Source: Chelonoidis abingdonii
Lineage: Eukaryota > Chordata > Testudines > Testudinidae
Length of the DNA: 64,000 bases
Assembly (NCBI RefSeq): GCF_003597395.2
Contig: NC_133772.1
Location: forward strand, 146,163,429-146,227,428
Reading direction: 5' to 3'
Shown piece after piece: positions 10,050 to 22,300 of the stretch (positions are counted from its first letter, which is position 1; every line of letters begins with the position of its first letter). The translations under genes and the position numbers were made by a program. Below the pieces are notes generated by a model. That model had not been told where the DNA came from, did no database searches, and was given only the letters and a program-made list of their open reading frames with translations.

Positions 10050-12834
10050 CTAGTAGTAGCTTTTTAATAATTTGCTGGAGGTGACTCATTTTAAATCACA
10101 GACTTGATTTTTTCCTTATATTGTTTGGCAGCAAGGATGAAGGGTGAACTGGAACTTTTGGGTTAAACTGATCCTGATGCAGCCTACCTCCCAACATCTA
10201 AAAACTCTTTCCAATCACTAGTAAAAGTAGACCCAGTGAACTATAGAAAATTATTGGAAATAAGCGATCTGTAACGTGTGATCTACATGAGAAATAGCTA
10301 ATTTCCTAAGGAGTAAAATAGTTAAATAAGAGTCTACCAACTTCAGGAATGTTTTGCTTTTCCTCATGTACCACATCTATTTGCAAAACTTAAATTCTTT
10401 ATCTTAAAAAATTCTTCTTTCAACAGCCAACAGCCCAGCCCAACCCTAGGAAGTAACCCTACAGTGAAAAATCAGAGGCCAGACTTCAGTATCAAGCTAC
10501 GAAAGGGTTATTGTAATCAACTGAGAGTAAAAATAATTTTGAAGAAGTCTGAAATATAGCTTGGTAAGGTTCTTTTCCAACTTCTTTTTTTGGAACATTT
10601 TGAAATATGGTAAAAGCTCCTTGTATATTCTATATCACATCACCTTGGAAACTTGATAAATTGAACGTAATGAAGGTAAATTGTAGACTATGAAATTTTC
10701 CTTTGACCTTTAATTTTCCTCCTTACAAAAGTTGCTTAATAGCATACATATTGAATATTGTCTGTCAGCAATTTAAAATCAGTACTTAGCAGAAAGCTTT
10801 ACATGGGTATTTATGACAAACTGGGAAAGACTGAGTGGATTTGATAAAGGTGTAAAGAACTAAAAATACAGAAGCTCTAGACAAGATAAAAGTAATCCGT
10901 TTCAAAATGAAATAAGTATAGTATAATGCAGGGAAGAGAGGGATGGGGAAAGAGGTGATAAACTTACTCTTCCCTTCTTTCTTATCCACTGATACAATAT
11001 TGCTGAAAAATTGGTTTGAATCATGTCGATTACTCTCAAGCCCGGATTAGCAAAAACATTAAATGTAAAGAAATACAAAAATGCAACATATATGCAAAAG
11101 TCAGAAAAGCCAATTGATTATTCTCAAAGACACTAGGCTTAGGGCACTGCTTAATGCACTAATGTATTACATCTTGGGGACTAAGAATTTGGGGTCGCTA
11201 ATAGGAGACCCCTGTGCCAGGGAGGACTTCCGTTGGTGAGAAGCAGGACAGCTTGGATTCTGCTTCTTTATACTTGGAATCTCTGCTCCTCATTCTGTCA
11301 GTTCACTATGGTGGCGCCACTCCCTGGTAGCAGTTCCTGAGAACAAGATAGAGTGGGGGCTCTCGAGCACACTGGGTGTACAGGCCTGGGGCATAATCTA
11401 TTTACATTCACTGCAGGGAGACTTTAAAGGACTCTCCTCTTTCCAAAGATGCAAACATATGAGAAGTTGTTTTTACAAACCTGTCTGAAGGGGGATGGGG
11501 AGTGTAGCTGTGGATCTCATGAGTAGCAGGAGAGTTACAAGTATGCCAAAGCAAGCAAATGTGGGTGGGGGTAGGAAAGATACAAAGTCTGGTATTTTGT
11601 GGATTTTTGTAAAACTGGTTTTAAAATCTCTTCTTCCCCCATCTCCAAAAGGTACATGGTGTTAGACCCCAGCTTTGTTTCTTGTTCATGTGTCCTACAG
11701 CACAGCCAAGAATGAAGATTATTAGCACTGCAGCAAGGGCTCTTTTTGCCACCAGGAGTGAGTTCCCTTGCTGTACACGTCCCCCTTTTCTTTAAGAGTG
11801 AGGTATAACGAGGAAGTTCATAGACATTGCTTTGAGGTTCTGAAGGTATTTCAAGACAATGGTCTCGAAAGGGGGGCCACTAAATTGTTGAATTTACTCC
11901 TCTTGTAGGGATGAGTGGGGGCTGGGGGAAGACTAAGCTATGTAGTTGCAAATAACCTATTGCTGAGTTTTCTTGCAAGGAAAAAAGTAGACCAGTTATG
12001 GAATGTCCTTATTTGCAAATTGCTGCACCCCATTTAGTTTCTAAAGCACTTTGCTTCACATGTTCATTTATAAGCATCAAGTCCAGTAGGTAAAGGATTC
12101 AGTCACTCCAACCATCAGCAGAATTTTAATGAGAAAAATGTTTACTAGGCCTCCACCAAACATCATATTCTACTAAAACTTTTTCTCATATCATCACCTG
12201 AAGTTTTAGCTTCACTTTAAATGTGAAGAATCTTAAAGTTAACTTATAAAAATCTCTTGCATACTGTACATTATTGAGATTATTAAACCAAAAATCTTTG
12301 ATTAAAAAGTCAGTTTACATATGTATACATATCGTGTATAATCCACATCATAATTATTTTCATTTAGAAAATATGCACAATATAAACCACTTCCATGCAA
12401 TATAATCAATTCTTATTTAAAACATAGTATAAAAAAGACACATCCAACTACAACACAGCAGTCCTAACTCTTTGCACATAAAATGTGTATCGTTTTCACT
12501 GAAAGTGTTGTATGAATAAAGTACAGTATAACAAAAATATCAATTTAAATCTGTTTGTTTACTACACTACCAAAGATGCAAACTGTTGCCATGGTTTAAT
12601 ATGACAATAGCAAGCTTAACATTCCATTACCATAGTGTCTGTAACTAATGTCCCATTATTAGTCTGTCAGCTTGTGTTCTGTGGACCTTCCAAGTTATGA
12701 GGACTGTATTTATAAAATGCTCGTATCTAGTGCATCAAAGTATGTTGCTTATAGAGATAAAAAAAATCTATAGAAAAAGTTCATTTTCTGTACAAACAAT
12801 TAATGCTATATTACCCACAAAAAACCCTGAAATT
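10050..12834. other. Intergenic or distal 3' UTR sequence
   Basis: No coding exon seen. A moderately GC-rich patch at 11165-11400 looks repeat-like but I cannot class it. 12080-12560 is very AT-rich and could belong to a longer SYNE2 3' UTR. Confidence 0.45.
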
Positions 12835-13105
12835 CTGAAAAGATCTTGTGAGGTTTAATATGTTCCCTTCCCTGCTATGCATTGGAAGGAAGCCATTTAA
12901 ATAATGCCTCACTTATATTTCAGTGGTAGTACACAAACTCTTGCTGTGGCACCCAGGAAACAGGTGCATCAGGAAAGCACAGCAGCGAGGGTCAAAATGT
13001 GAAACAATATGGAACTTTCTATATTTAAGTACATGAATGCACTGTTTGATAGAAGCAGCATGAAAATAAGCACCCATGAGAACTTGTTTTGTGATGGGAC
13101 ACTTT
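12835..13105 (-). other. SYNE2: SYNE2 proximal 3' UTR with candidate poly(A) signal
   Basis: Directly after the stop. Read on the minus strand there is an ATTAAA at 12854-12859, followed about 20-40 nt later by a T/G-rich stretch (complement of 12818-12832), the layout of a cleavage/polyadenylation site. No AATAAA was found on the minus strand between here and about 10.1 kb. The true end may lie further downstream. Confidence 0.4.
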
Positions 13106-13331
13106 CTAGGTTGGTGGAGGTCCATTGGTATATCTCAGCATGGGATAGAAAGAGCGGGCAAAGTTGTTCACTTGTGTGCAGCTGTAATCTTCCTCTGAGG
13201 ATGGGATCATGCAGGCCAGAAGCAGAAGCAAAAGGAAGAGGAACTGCAGGGGTAAAGCTGCTCTTAATACACGATAAAAGAAGGACTGGGGGCTGGAAAC
13301 TGCTTGAGTGGTTTCAGGCTGGTTTTCCATT
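13106..13331 (-). CDS. SYNE2: SYNE2 terminal exon: KASH domain and stop
   Basis: The exon starts after atttacag and ends at TAG (13106-13108). It reads MENQPETTQAVSSPQSFFYR, then a transmembrane segment rich in Leu (ALPLQFLFLLLLLLACMIP), then the lumenal tail SSEEDYSCTQVNNFARSFYP and the terminus TNGPPPT. The transmembrane helix anchors the protein in the outer nuclear membrane. The PPPT end inserts into SUN domains, and the Cys in EDYSC is the residue that can form a disulfide with SUN. All of these are present, so the tail looks functional. Confidence 0.98.
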
Positions 13332-16300
13332 CTGTAAATAAAGGATATCAGATATTTGGTAGGGGGAAATGTTAAAAACAAGGTAACTAGAATGTTGCGC
13401 GCACACACTGTCATGCAGGCCCTCTGTTTTTGCACCATTACATTAACCCTCTCCTCCCCCCTTTAAGTAAGGCAGCCTTCACTTAGTGAAACAGAGATTG
13501 CTTTAGATGTGAAATGCACTTAAATCTTGTTTAAAAAAAGAGGGGCGGAATGTCTATTAGGCACTAAAACTAATAACAGAGTCTAATATGTAAGGAAAAG
13601 CCTCCCAAAATTTTAATGTAATTATTTAGCTGTTAGGGCAGGGGTGGGCGAACTACGGCCTGCGGCCCACATGCCAGCTGATTTAATCTAGCCCTCAAGC
13701 TCCTGCAGGGGAGCAGGGTCTGGAGTTGCTCCATGCTCCCCCTCCGGTTTCAACATTTAGGGTCAGCTCCTGTTGGCAGGGAACTGTGGCCTATGGGAGC
13801 TGCGGGGGCAACACCTGTGGACGGGGCAGCGTGCAGAGCTGTCTGGCTGCACCTCCCCCGAGGAGCAACATGTCGCTGCTTCCAGGAGCTGCGTGAGGTA
13901 AGCCCCAACCGCCTGCCCCAGCCCTGATCCTGCACCCCAAACCCCTCATCCCCAGCTGGAGCCCTCAGCCTCCTGCCACAGCCTAGAGCCCCCTCCCAAA
14001 CCCTGAACTCCTCATTTCTGGCCCAACCCCAGAGCCCTCACTCCCTCCTGAACCCCAATTTTGTGAGCATTCATGGCCTGCCATACAATTTCTATACCTA
14101 AATGTGGCCCTCAGGCCAAAAAGTTTGCCCACCCCTGCTTTAGGAACAAGCATTGTGTGTTAATAGGTTAAGGTAACAGCTGCATTTTGCATAGGGTTAT
14201 TGGAGTCAGTTTTTTAAACAATATCTTAGTTTTCAAGAGCCTTATGTATCTGCATGGGCTCTCTCTCTGATAGAAGGCTAGGCCTCATATTGTGAAATTT
14301 CCTCACTCTGTAATGCATCTTTAACCCATTTACCCTTATCCTACCACCCACACTAGGCTGCAGGGGTGGCTGATTTGTCCAGCCCTGCGAAAGCTGTAAT
14401 CCCTGTAGGTGCATGGGGTGTAAGAATATGCCATTGCCTCAGGAATAAGAGAAGAAAAATTAAGGCTGCAGCTCCTTGCCTTTGCCAATTGTAAAGGGGC
14501 CAACCTCCAAAAGGGCACACTGGGGAAAAGTTCCCATAAAAGTGCAACACTACAATGAAACAGAGGGTTTGTAGGGGCTAAGCAGACACACTGTGTACCA
14601 CCACTGTATCCTCACGTTGGTATCTGGGGCAAATAGTGAAGTCAGCCATGAATCCAGATACATTGCCTCCATAATGTGTACAGACCCATTAGGAGCAGAA
14701 GCTCCCCACATTTGTTTGCCATTGGGTAGTACAGTACACTGGCACCAAGCCATCAGCCTCGCCTACTCTCTATTTTAAAACATACTCTTACATTTCTACC
14801 AAAAATAATGTGCTACCTGACACTGTTGCTCTTGCCTTCTGAAGTTCTCCTTACACCAACCTGTTAAGATAAACATTATATTTTAATGTCCTAGAGCTGG
14901 GTAATACTAAAACTGTCTCATAACTAAAATGAGCATATTTCAAGAGGTTTTAGGGTAAAGAACAGATTCAATTCAAGGGAAGGTGGGGTGAAAAGACAGC
15001 AAAAATCTTAGAAAAATAGGCATTTCATTTAAAAAGTTCTTGCCGTTTCCTGTAGGCTGGATTTCACTACTACTGGATGATAACCTCCAGAATCCAAGTC
15101 ATCTGCTGCTGTCAGAAATGCACTGATGTCCTAAAAAACAAACCACACACCCCTAAATGTGTATATATAAAGCATCAATATAAAAACTACAAAATGTTGT
15201 ATAGGGACATCTTTAAAAAATTATCCATGTGTATATATGGATGGCAGCCAGTTTATGAACAACAAACAGTTCCAGTGCTAAGCTCCCGTGGCTTAGGATA
15301 CTTGTTTTACCCTGTGCAGTTGTGAGAAACAGCTTTGGAAGGAACAGAAAGCATGAGAGGCAAATATGTGCTGATATATTAGCTTGAAAACATGTCAATT
15401 CATGTCAACATGGTCTAATGCAAGCTCCCACTGAGGCATAAGACAGAGTATATCTAATATTGATTGATGAACATACAACATGTAGGGTTTATGTACACGT
15501 ACATGTATACACACACACAGATGTATTTTTTATCCCAATAATTGCTCACATTTGATAAGGCAATAAGGAGCTCTAGATACATACAAGTTTTAAATCAACC
15601 TGATTTTCTTTTAGAGTTTCTACTCTTGACTATTTTATATTTTGGGCTGGTTTTGCAGCACTGGTTCTTGTATCCTTTATTATCACAGCACTTGTTAATA
15701 ATCAAGTTTAAAAATCATACCCCTGACTCACCACATTTCCTTGTGAAGTTTTTAAGTCATGTGAAACCTGTTCAAGAAGCTGTTTCAGTTTCTTTCCAAT
15801 TACATGTATTTTCTCATTAGCTTCAATATAATCTTCTCCATCTGATTCTACCAGAAGGTAGGTGGAGATTTCCTGTAGAGCGTTTACTTGAAGCTGTTGT
15901 TCCAACAGCTCTTTCTCCAGTTGCTTAAAAAGGAAATAGTTTGAAATATAACGATCAGTAAAACTAATTTCTCTAAAAGTATGGGAGGATTATAATTTCA
16001 TAACAAGCTGAATTAATTTTATTTCTACAACAGTTCCAATGAACAATGCAGCATGACTGATGAGCCAAAAGGAACAATTCACAGAGGGTGATGCAGACTA
16101 GGATTTAGGTGTAATTGGAGGGTTTTGTGGGAAAGATTATTCATAACCTGATCATACTTCAACACAAACTGGTGCACGTAATCCTGGATCTTAGAGGTAC
16201 TATTTGTAAATGGACTATGTACTCAAGAACATATTTAGCTTCAGCTAGATTTATTAGTCAACCAATTCATAAAGCCACAAATCCATTTATGTATAAATGA

Positions 16301-19300
16301 AATATCCCCAAACTGTACCTGCTTCCTTTCAAACCACCATTTTTTAGAAATAACTATATGACTTTTTATTTTTGTGGAAATAACTTGCATGTTGTTCTCA
16401 TACCTTGACTCAGTAACCAACACATTACATACCATTAATTCTTTTTGGCACTCCAGTATTGTATGGGGGTCAGCATTTTGATCAGTGAATTGTGCATTAT
16501 GTCTTCGACTTTCAGCACTTGCTAGTCCCAAGAGTAGTTTCTGACTCAGTTCATGGAAATCCTGAAGAAACAAGTAAAGGATTACAAGAATGTGTCCCTG
16601 GAGTATTGTAATAAAATCAACCAACCACTCTTGCTCTGTTATTATGCACAGTTGACCAAGTATTTTTACTTAGGTTTGTTGTAAATTGCAGGGTTACTCA
16701 AAAAGATGACTAGTCATCCTGTGCTAAAACTACAGTTAACAGCTCAGACTAGTGGTCCCAACTCTATCAGCTCCTTCTGTGGCTTTAAGCAAGTGATTTA
16801 ACTTCTCTTCTTCAATTGTGCCATGTCGTCTATAAAACAAGGGAAATAAGCTAGAGCTACTTCTCAAGCCAGTTGGGTGGATTGCTTGTAAATTGCTTTA
16901 AACATGATAAGTCTTCAAATATGTTAAGGGCTGTTATAGGAAGGATGGTGATCAATTGTTCTCCACTGAAGGTAGGACAAGTAACCTGATTAATCTCCTG
17001 CAAGGGAGAATTAGGTTAAATATTAAAAAAAAACCTGTCTAACTACAGGAACAGTTCAGTTCAGGGATAGGCTTCCAAAGGAGGTTGTGGAATCCCTCTC
17101 ACTGACTAAGACTCTAGGTTTACTTGGTTCTGCCTCATTGTGCGGAAGGGTGGGGGAGAAAAGGGAAGAAATTAGATGATCTCTCAAGTCCCTTCCAGCT
17201 CTACATTTCTAAGATTCTATGAAAAACAGTGTAAGTGCTAATTACTATTAGTGTGGCTATCCTGTGCATAAAAAAAGGCGCACATTCAAGAAATCTATAA
17301 TCTGAGAAAATATTCCAAGGAACTCCTGATATTCCTGCAACTGCCATACTGTATCCTCTGATCTACTTATCACTGATGCTCATTACAAATAAACTCTCAT
17401 TCGAAGTGTTACAAGACAAATGTTTGCACTATTTACCTGGCATTGCATTAGGGTTTGTTGTAAACCCCTTCTCCAGTTGTCCATTGAATGAGATACTTTC
17501 TCCCAGCGCAAATTCACTTGTCGAACTCTGTTTTGAAGCTCTTTGGATTCAGTGCTATCTGTTTGCTGGAAGTCTTTGCTGCTCTGATTAACAGAGAACA
17601 CTAAAGCCTTGTAGTTATCGAAGGCTTTAAGCATTTCCTGAAGAAAGAAGCAGATTAGAACCCTCAGTGAATTATCAATACCTTTTATTGTTCATTTAAA
17701 ATAATCCTCCACAAACTAAGAAATCACAAGTATTCCAGGGAGTGACTCGATCTGAAAAAGCGTTTTCCAGATATTTCTAGGGAAGACTTTTAAGGCAGAA
17801 TTTCCCAATTTCTTGAAGTTGAACACCCATTGGCAACTGCAGGAGCAATAAAGTAATTGCATAAGGTAGAATTCTGTAAGGACCTGGATGTTAAAAATTC
17901 TACATTCTATTAGGAGCGCGATAGTATTTACAAGTTTTCAGGACCTTGATTTTACAGTTATTAAATGACTGGCACTGCCTGGATAGAACAAAGGTGATGG
18001 CAATGCGTCCTGTCTAAGCTTATAGTCTAAATTATATATCCAAAAAAACCCCAAACCCACCTTCAGCAATATAGTGCCCCCTAACAGCAGGCTGAAATCA
18101 AGGGTCCAGCACTGCCTTACAGAGAGGAGTGGCAGCTAGAAATTGGAAAAATCTAGCAATTTCTTGCATCTCACCCATCCAAGTACAGACCTGGCTCAGC
18201 CCAGTTTAACTTTTAGATTTAAGAGGATCCTCACAAATAGTGTAGCAACCTGCACTTCATGTTCTGGTGAATGCTAATTTTTATTATGTCTCAAATTAAA
18301 TATTGTTCTCTTTCCTAACCTAATATTAACTGAGATAATGAATTTATTCTGCATATTTGATTAATAAATCTTGATGTTCACCGCAACAGAAGTCAATATC
18401 TGATAACTGAGGTATGATTCCACCTTTTGAAATAATTTATTAGAAGAACTACACAAAGTGTCCAGTTTCTGGGGCTAGCTGATCCCCTCAGTTTGCTGAG
18501 AGATGCATAATACACAGTGCAATTATCAGAGAAACAAGTCTTTTAAATAGTAATGACATTCTTAAAACCTCACTTCTCGGTATGTGATAACTTACTTTCA
18601 GTTTCTTTATTCTTTGTTCCATTGTATGCATAATGGTTGCAGGCTTTGCTTTCTGTAATTCTTCCAGCTCTTCTTCAGTTTTATCCAGCCAAGCAGTAAT
18701 ATCACTGAGATCAGAGTTCAGTTGTCGCCATTGCTGCAAATTCTGTTTCATTCTCAGTTTATTTCTTAGGTCCTGAGCTTGTATGAGCTCCCATCTCTCA
18801 ATAACACCTACAATGATATACCAAGAAATGTTTTAACACACCAATAATGTGAATATTATTTAAAACAGAACAGAATATTATTTACAAACTATCAAGTTTA
18901 GCATTTCTAAAGAACCCATTCTGCAATCAGTTTCTGACCAGATATTCTCTTTCCTTATGCAATGGGGCATATCAGTCCTGCACTGGGCCGGAGGAGGTTA
19001 ATCCCATGCTTTGGTCCAAGGAAGCCAAGCCCCCTCACCCATCCTGGGCATGCCCCATAGTATAAGAGGGAGCAGCTCAGCTCAGTCTAGGCTGACCATT
19101 TGTTAATTGTGCTGCAGGCTCCTGCACGGAGAGCACTGGAGTCACCTGATGCCAATGCCAGCCAGGTTGGTGCCTCTACCAAACACCAGCTGACTGCCAA
19201 GGCAATGATTGCTGAGGTATCCCCTGCATTGGAAGAAGGGGTAGGAAACGACCCAGCGAAGGAGCAGTAGTGATGAGTGACTAAGACTGAGCAGCGAGGT

Positions 19301-22300
19301 ATCAGTTCCCTCAGGTCCTGGGTTGGGAACTGGGTGAAGGGTAGGCCTGGGTCCCCTTACTCCATCTGACCTACCATGGACACCGCCGACATGCAGGGAG
19401 ATGAATTGGGCCATACAGCCCTGGGAAGAAAGGCGGCTACTTAGACTTCAGCCAATAGGCCTTACTGTCCTGAACCCCAGGCCTGCCTTAGTGACTTGGG
19501 CTGCGGGGCCGTATGTGCCCCACGACACCTTGTATAGAAATACCATAATAGTAAAATTATTATAATGTACTACTTGTACTCTGAAAGGTCAACTTGACAA
19601 CCAGATATACAACCTATACAGGTTACATGACAAGTATTTGGAAAACAGTAACACTACACAGGAATTTTTTCTACAGTAAAGGAGGAATACTTTATCGAGA
19701 CAAAATTAAAGAAGAAATATAGAGAGGTAGAATGTAATCAGACTGAATTTGGGAAAAACAACAGGATTAACAACCAAAGTAAATACAAGTGGCCAAGTTT
19801 TATGCATCATCTGAAAGAGGCATTTCCGGCAGTATAGTGCTACATAAAACCATGTTGGGGTATTGCTTTTGTGCTGACTAAGAAGAAAAAGTGCCAGCCC
19901 ACTCAATCACCAACATCACTTCCTGTAGCACGCAGGCCGGCCTGCCTTGGAGATCTACCATCCACACAGTGACCTGGCTTGATGCTGGTCAGAGTGTGAG
20001 AACTGATGCAGTCACAGCATAAAATAGTTGGTATAGCTGCAATTTATCACTGTCACTCTATTGGAGGTTTATAATTACGGTACACACCTGATATTATGAA
20101 GGTCTCGGAAAACACCTGAGACCAGAAAACAGGGTCTTGTAAGGTTAAGGGAGCCCACTCAACTGTCTCTGTTCTTAGTATGGACCTGCCTACAGTGAAA
20201 AATGTAGCAAACATTACCAAGCCTTGGTTAATCAAGAGCTTATGTAAATGGAAGCTGTAATATACCATTATTGCCATAATGGTTGGAATATAAGTAAGTT
20301 ATACCAATCTTGTTTTAGTCAAAGTAACATACTTCTTGGCTTCAGTGAAGAATTTTCATAGTCTGATTAAAAATCCCTTGAATTCACTAGAATCTCACTG
20401 AAATGAATGGGAATACTTTCACTTTTATCAGTAAGGACACAAAAGTCAAGGATATGATGAGTCTGAAACTCTTGAGTAATAGATAAAATATTAGGGCTGA
20501 GAATTCAGTGATAAACACAGGTCAGACAATGTCAAGTGAGAAGAAGGCTTAGCAAAAAGCAAATGTTAGCAAAATCCATCCTTTCGAAGACCAGTGGTAC
20601 ATCTGTTCTCAATGTAAGTGCATTTGTCATGTCTTTGCTTTGTTAACTTGAGAGTCACATAATAAACCATTTCATAATAGCCATTATTCATTTCTTTACA
20701 TTGTTTATCTTTACCTGTACCTGATTGCTCCTCTGCAGCTGCAATGCTCACAAGGCCCTGTTCATTTTGGGGCTCTTCATCACTCAATATAGCGGATACT
20801 TCTTTCACACTGTCCGTGCTCCCACTGCTTACAGACACTAGCGGTTTAACCTAGAATTATTTCACAGGTTTATTAAACTCACATGCTGTGAATGCCCGTG
20901 ACCCTTCAAGTTGCATGCACATTTGTATAAAAGGTGGTAGGGTGTAGTTTTTTAAAGTTACACTTAATAAAGGTGCAGCAGGCGAACGCCATCTCTATGC
21001 AACAGCATTTTATGTATACCAGGTAAATATGCAAACAGTTACTGTAAGAAATACAGTAATGACACTTAATCTGGTAAGAGCTTCAGATCCTCAAAGGTGT
21101 TTAGGCTCGTAACTTCCAGTGATTTCAGTGGAAGTTTAGGAGCTTATATACCTTTGAAGATCTGGGCCCTAGTAATTTATTGATAGAAATTAGCTGATTC
21201 TGAACCACTGTATAAAATCTACTATCAATGGCATTTCCATTCACTCCATTAGATACTGTGACTTGGCAAGAGCTACTGTAAGAAAGAATATGGAGGTGGA
21301 CTAACAACAAACAACTCTAACAATAACCATTTTAGCCTGGCCCCAGTGCTACCTCATTCCCACGAGAACTCGAGTATTGATGGCTATGGCCCAATCCCCA
21401 GAGACAGTTTGCTGGCAGACGGGGACAATAAGCAATCCAAAGGGAGATGAAGGTAGAGCTGCTGCTAGTTTCACTACTGCTGGAAACCAACCACTAAGAA
21501 TGAGCTCTCTTCTGGCTTCCCTACTGCCTTAGGCACAGTCACCCTTGCAATTCCCTCTCTGCCATCAGGGCAGCTCTTTGAATGACCAGAAATGGGAGGA
21601 GTAGCAGGCTGTGTCTAGGCAGACCCCTTCTCCTCTTCCAGCCTGCATGCTCGGAAAGGATACTTTGAACCTAGAGTTTCTAGGATTCTCCTGGAATCTT
21701 CAGAAATTAATTAATCTTTAATTGCTTAGAACTAGTGTTCACAGATCTGGAACTCACATAGCCTGGCTTATATGGGGTACTTGTCTCTGGGCTGCCAGAC
21801 CGCACATTTCTCACCATCTTTGCCTGGTGGTACTGATGTTTTCTGCAGGCTGGGCTATCCGGGGAATGCCATGTAAGAGCTTCTGAAATGGATTTTCCTG
21901 CCACATAAAAAATAAATTAGAAAACCTTGAATCTGAGCCCCTCAACTCTGTAGTGAAGCATTTACTTTTTAAATAAATTAAGAAGTGTTCCGAAGAATAT
22001 GGCACCAAAATGACAGTTCTGCAGCTTTCCTTGCAAAGCATGCACATTTGCAAAATGTCAACAGTAATCCAGAAGGTAATGAAATGACAGCCATGCAGTT
22101 ATGGGACATTTTATTTTCTTCTGAAAATGTTTGGCTGCAGTATGATTTAAAACAAAAGAAAAGTTTGCACCGTAGTTTTGGGAAGATCCTATTCCCATGA
22201 TACTATCATTTTGCTGCAATGCATAACAAGTGAGTCAAGAATAGACCTGTCCTGACTGGAAAGGAATAGTGAATGCTCATTTGGGATTTAATGGATGGCA

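Noticed and set aside
13332..13438. Upstream extension of the KASH open frame beginning at a Met codon
   Set aside because: The AG acceptor at 13332-13334 with a pyrimidine-rich tract marks the exon start; residues before it are intron translation.
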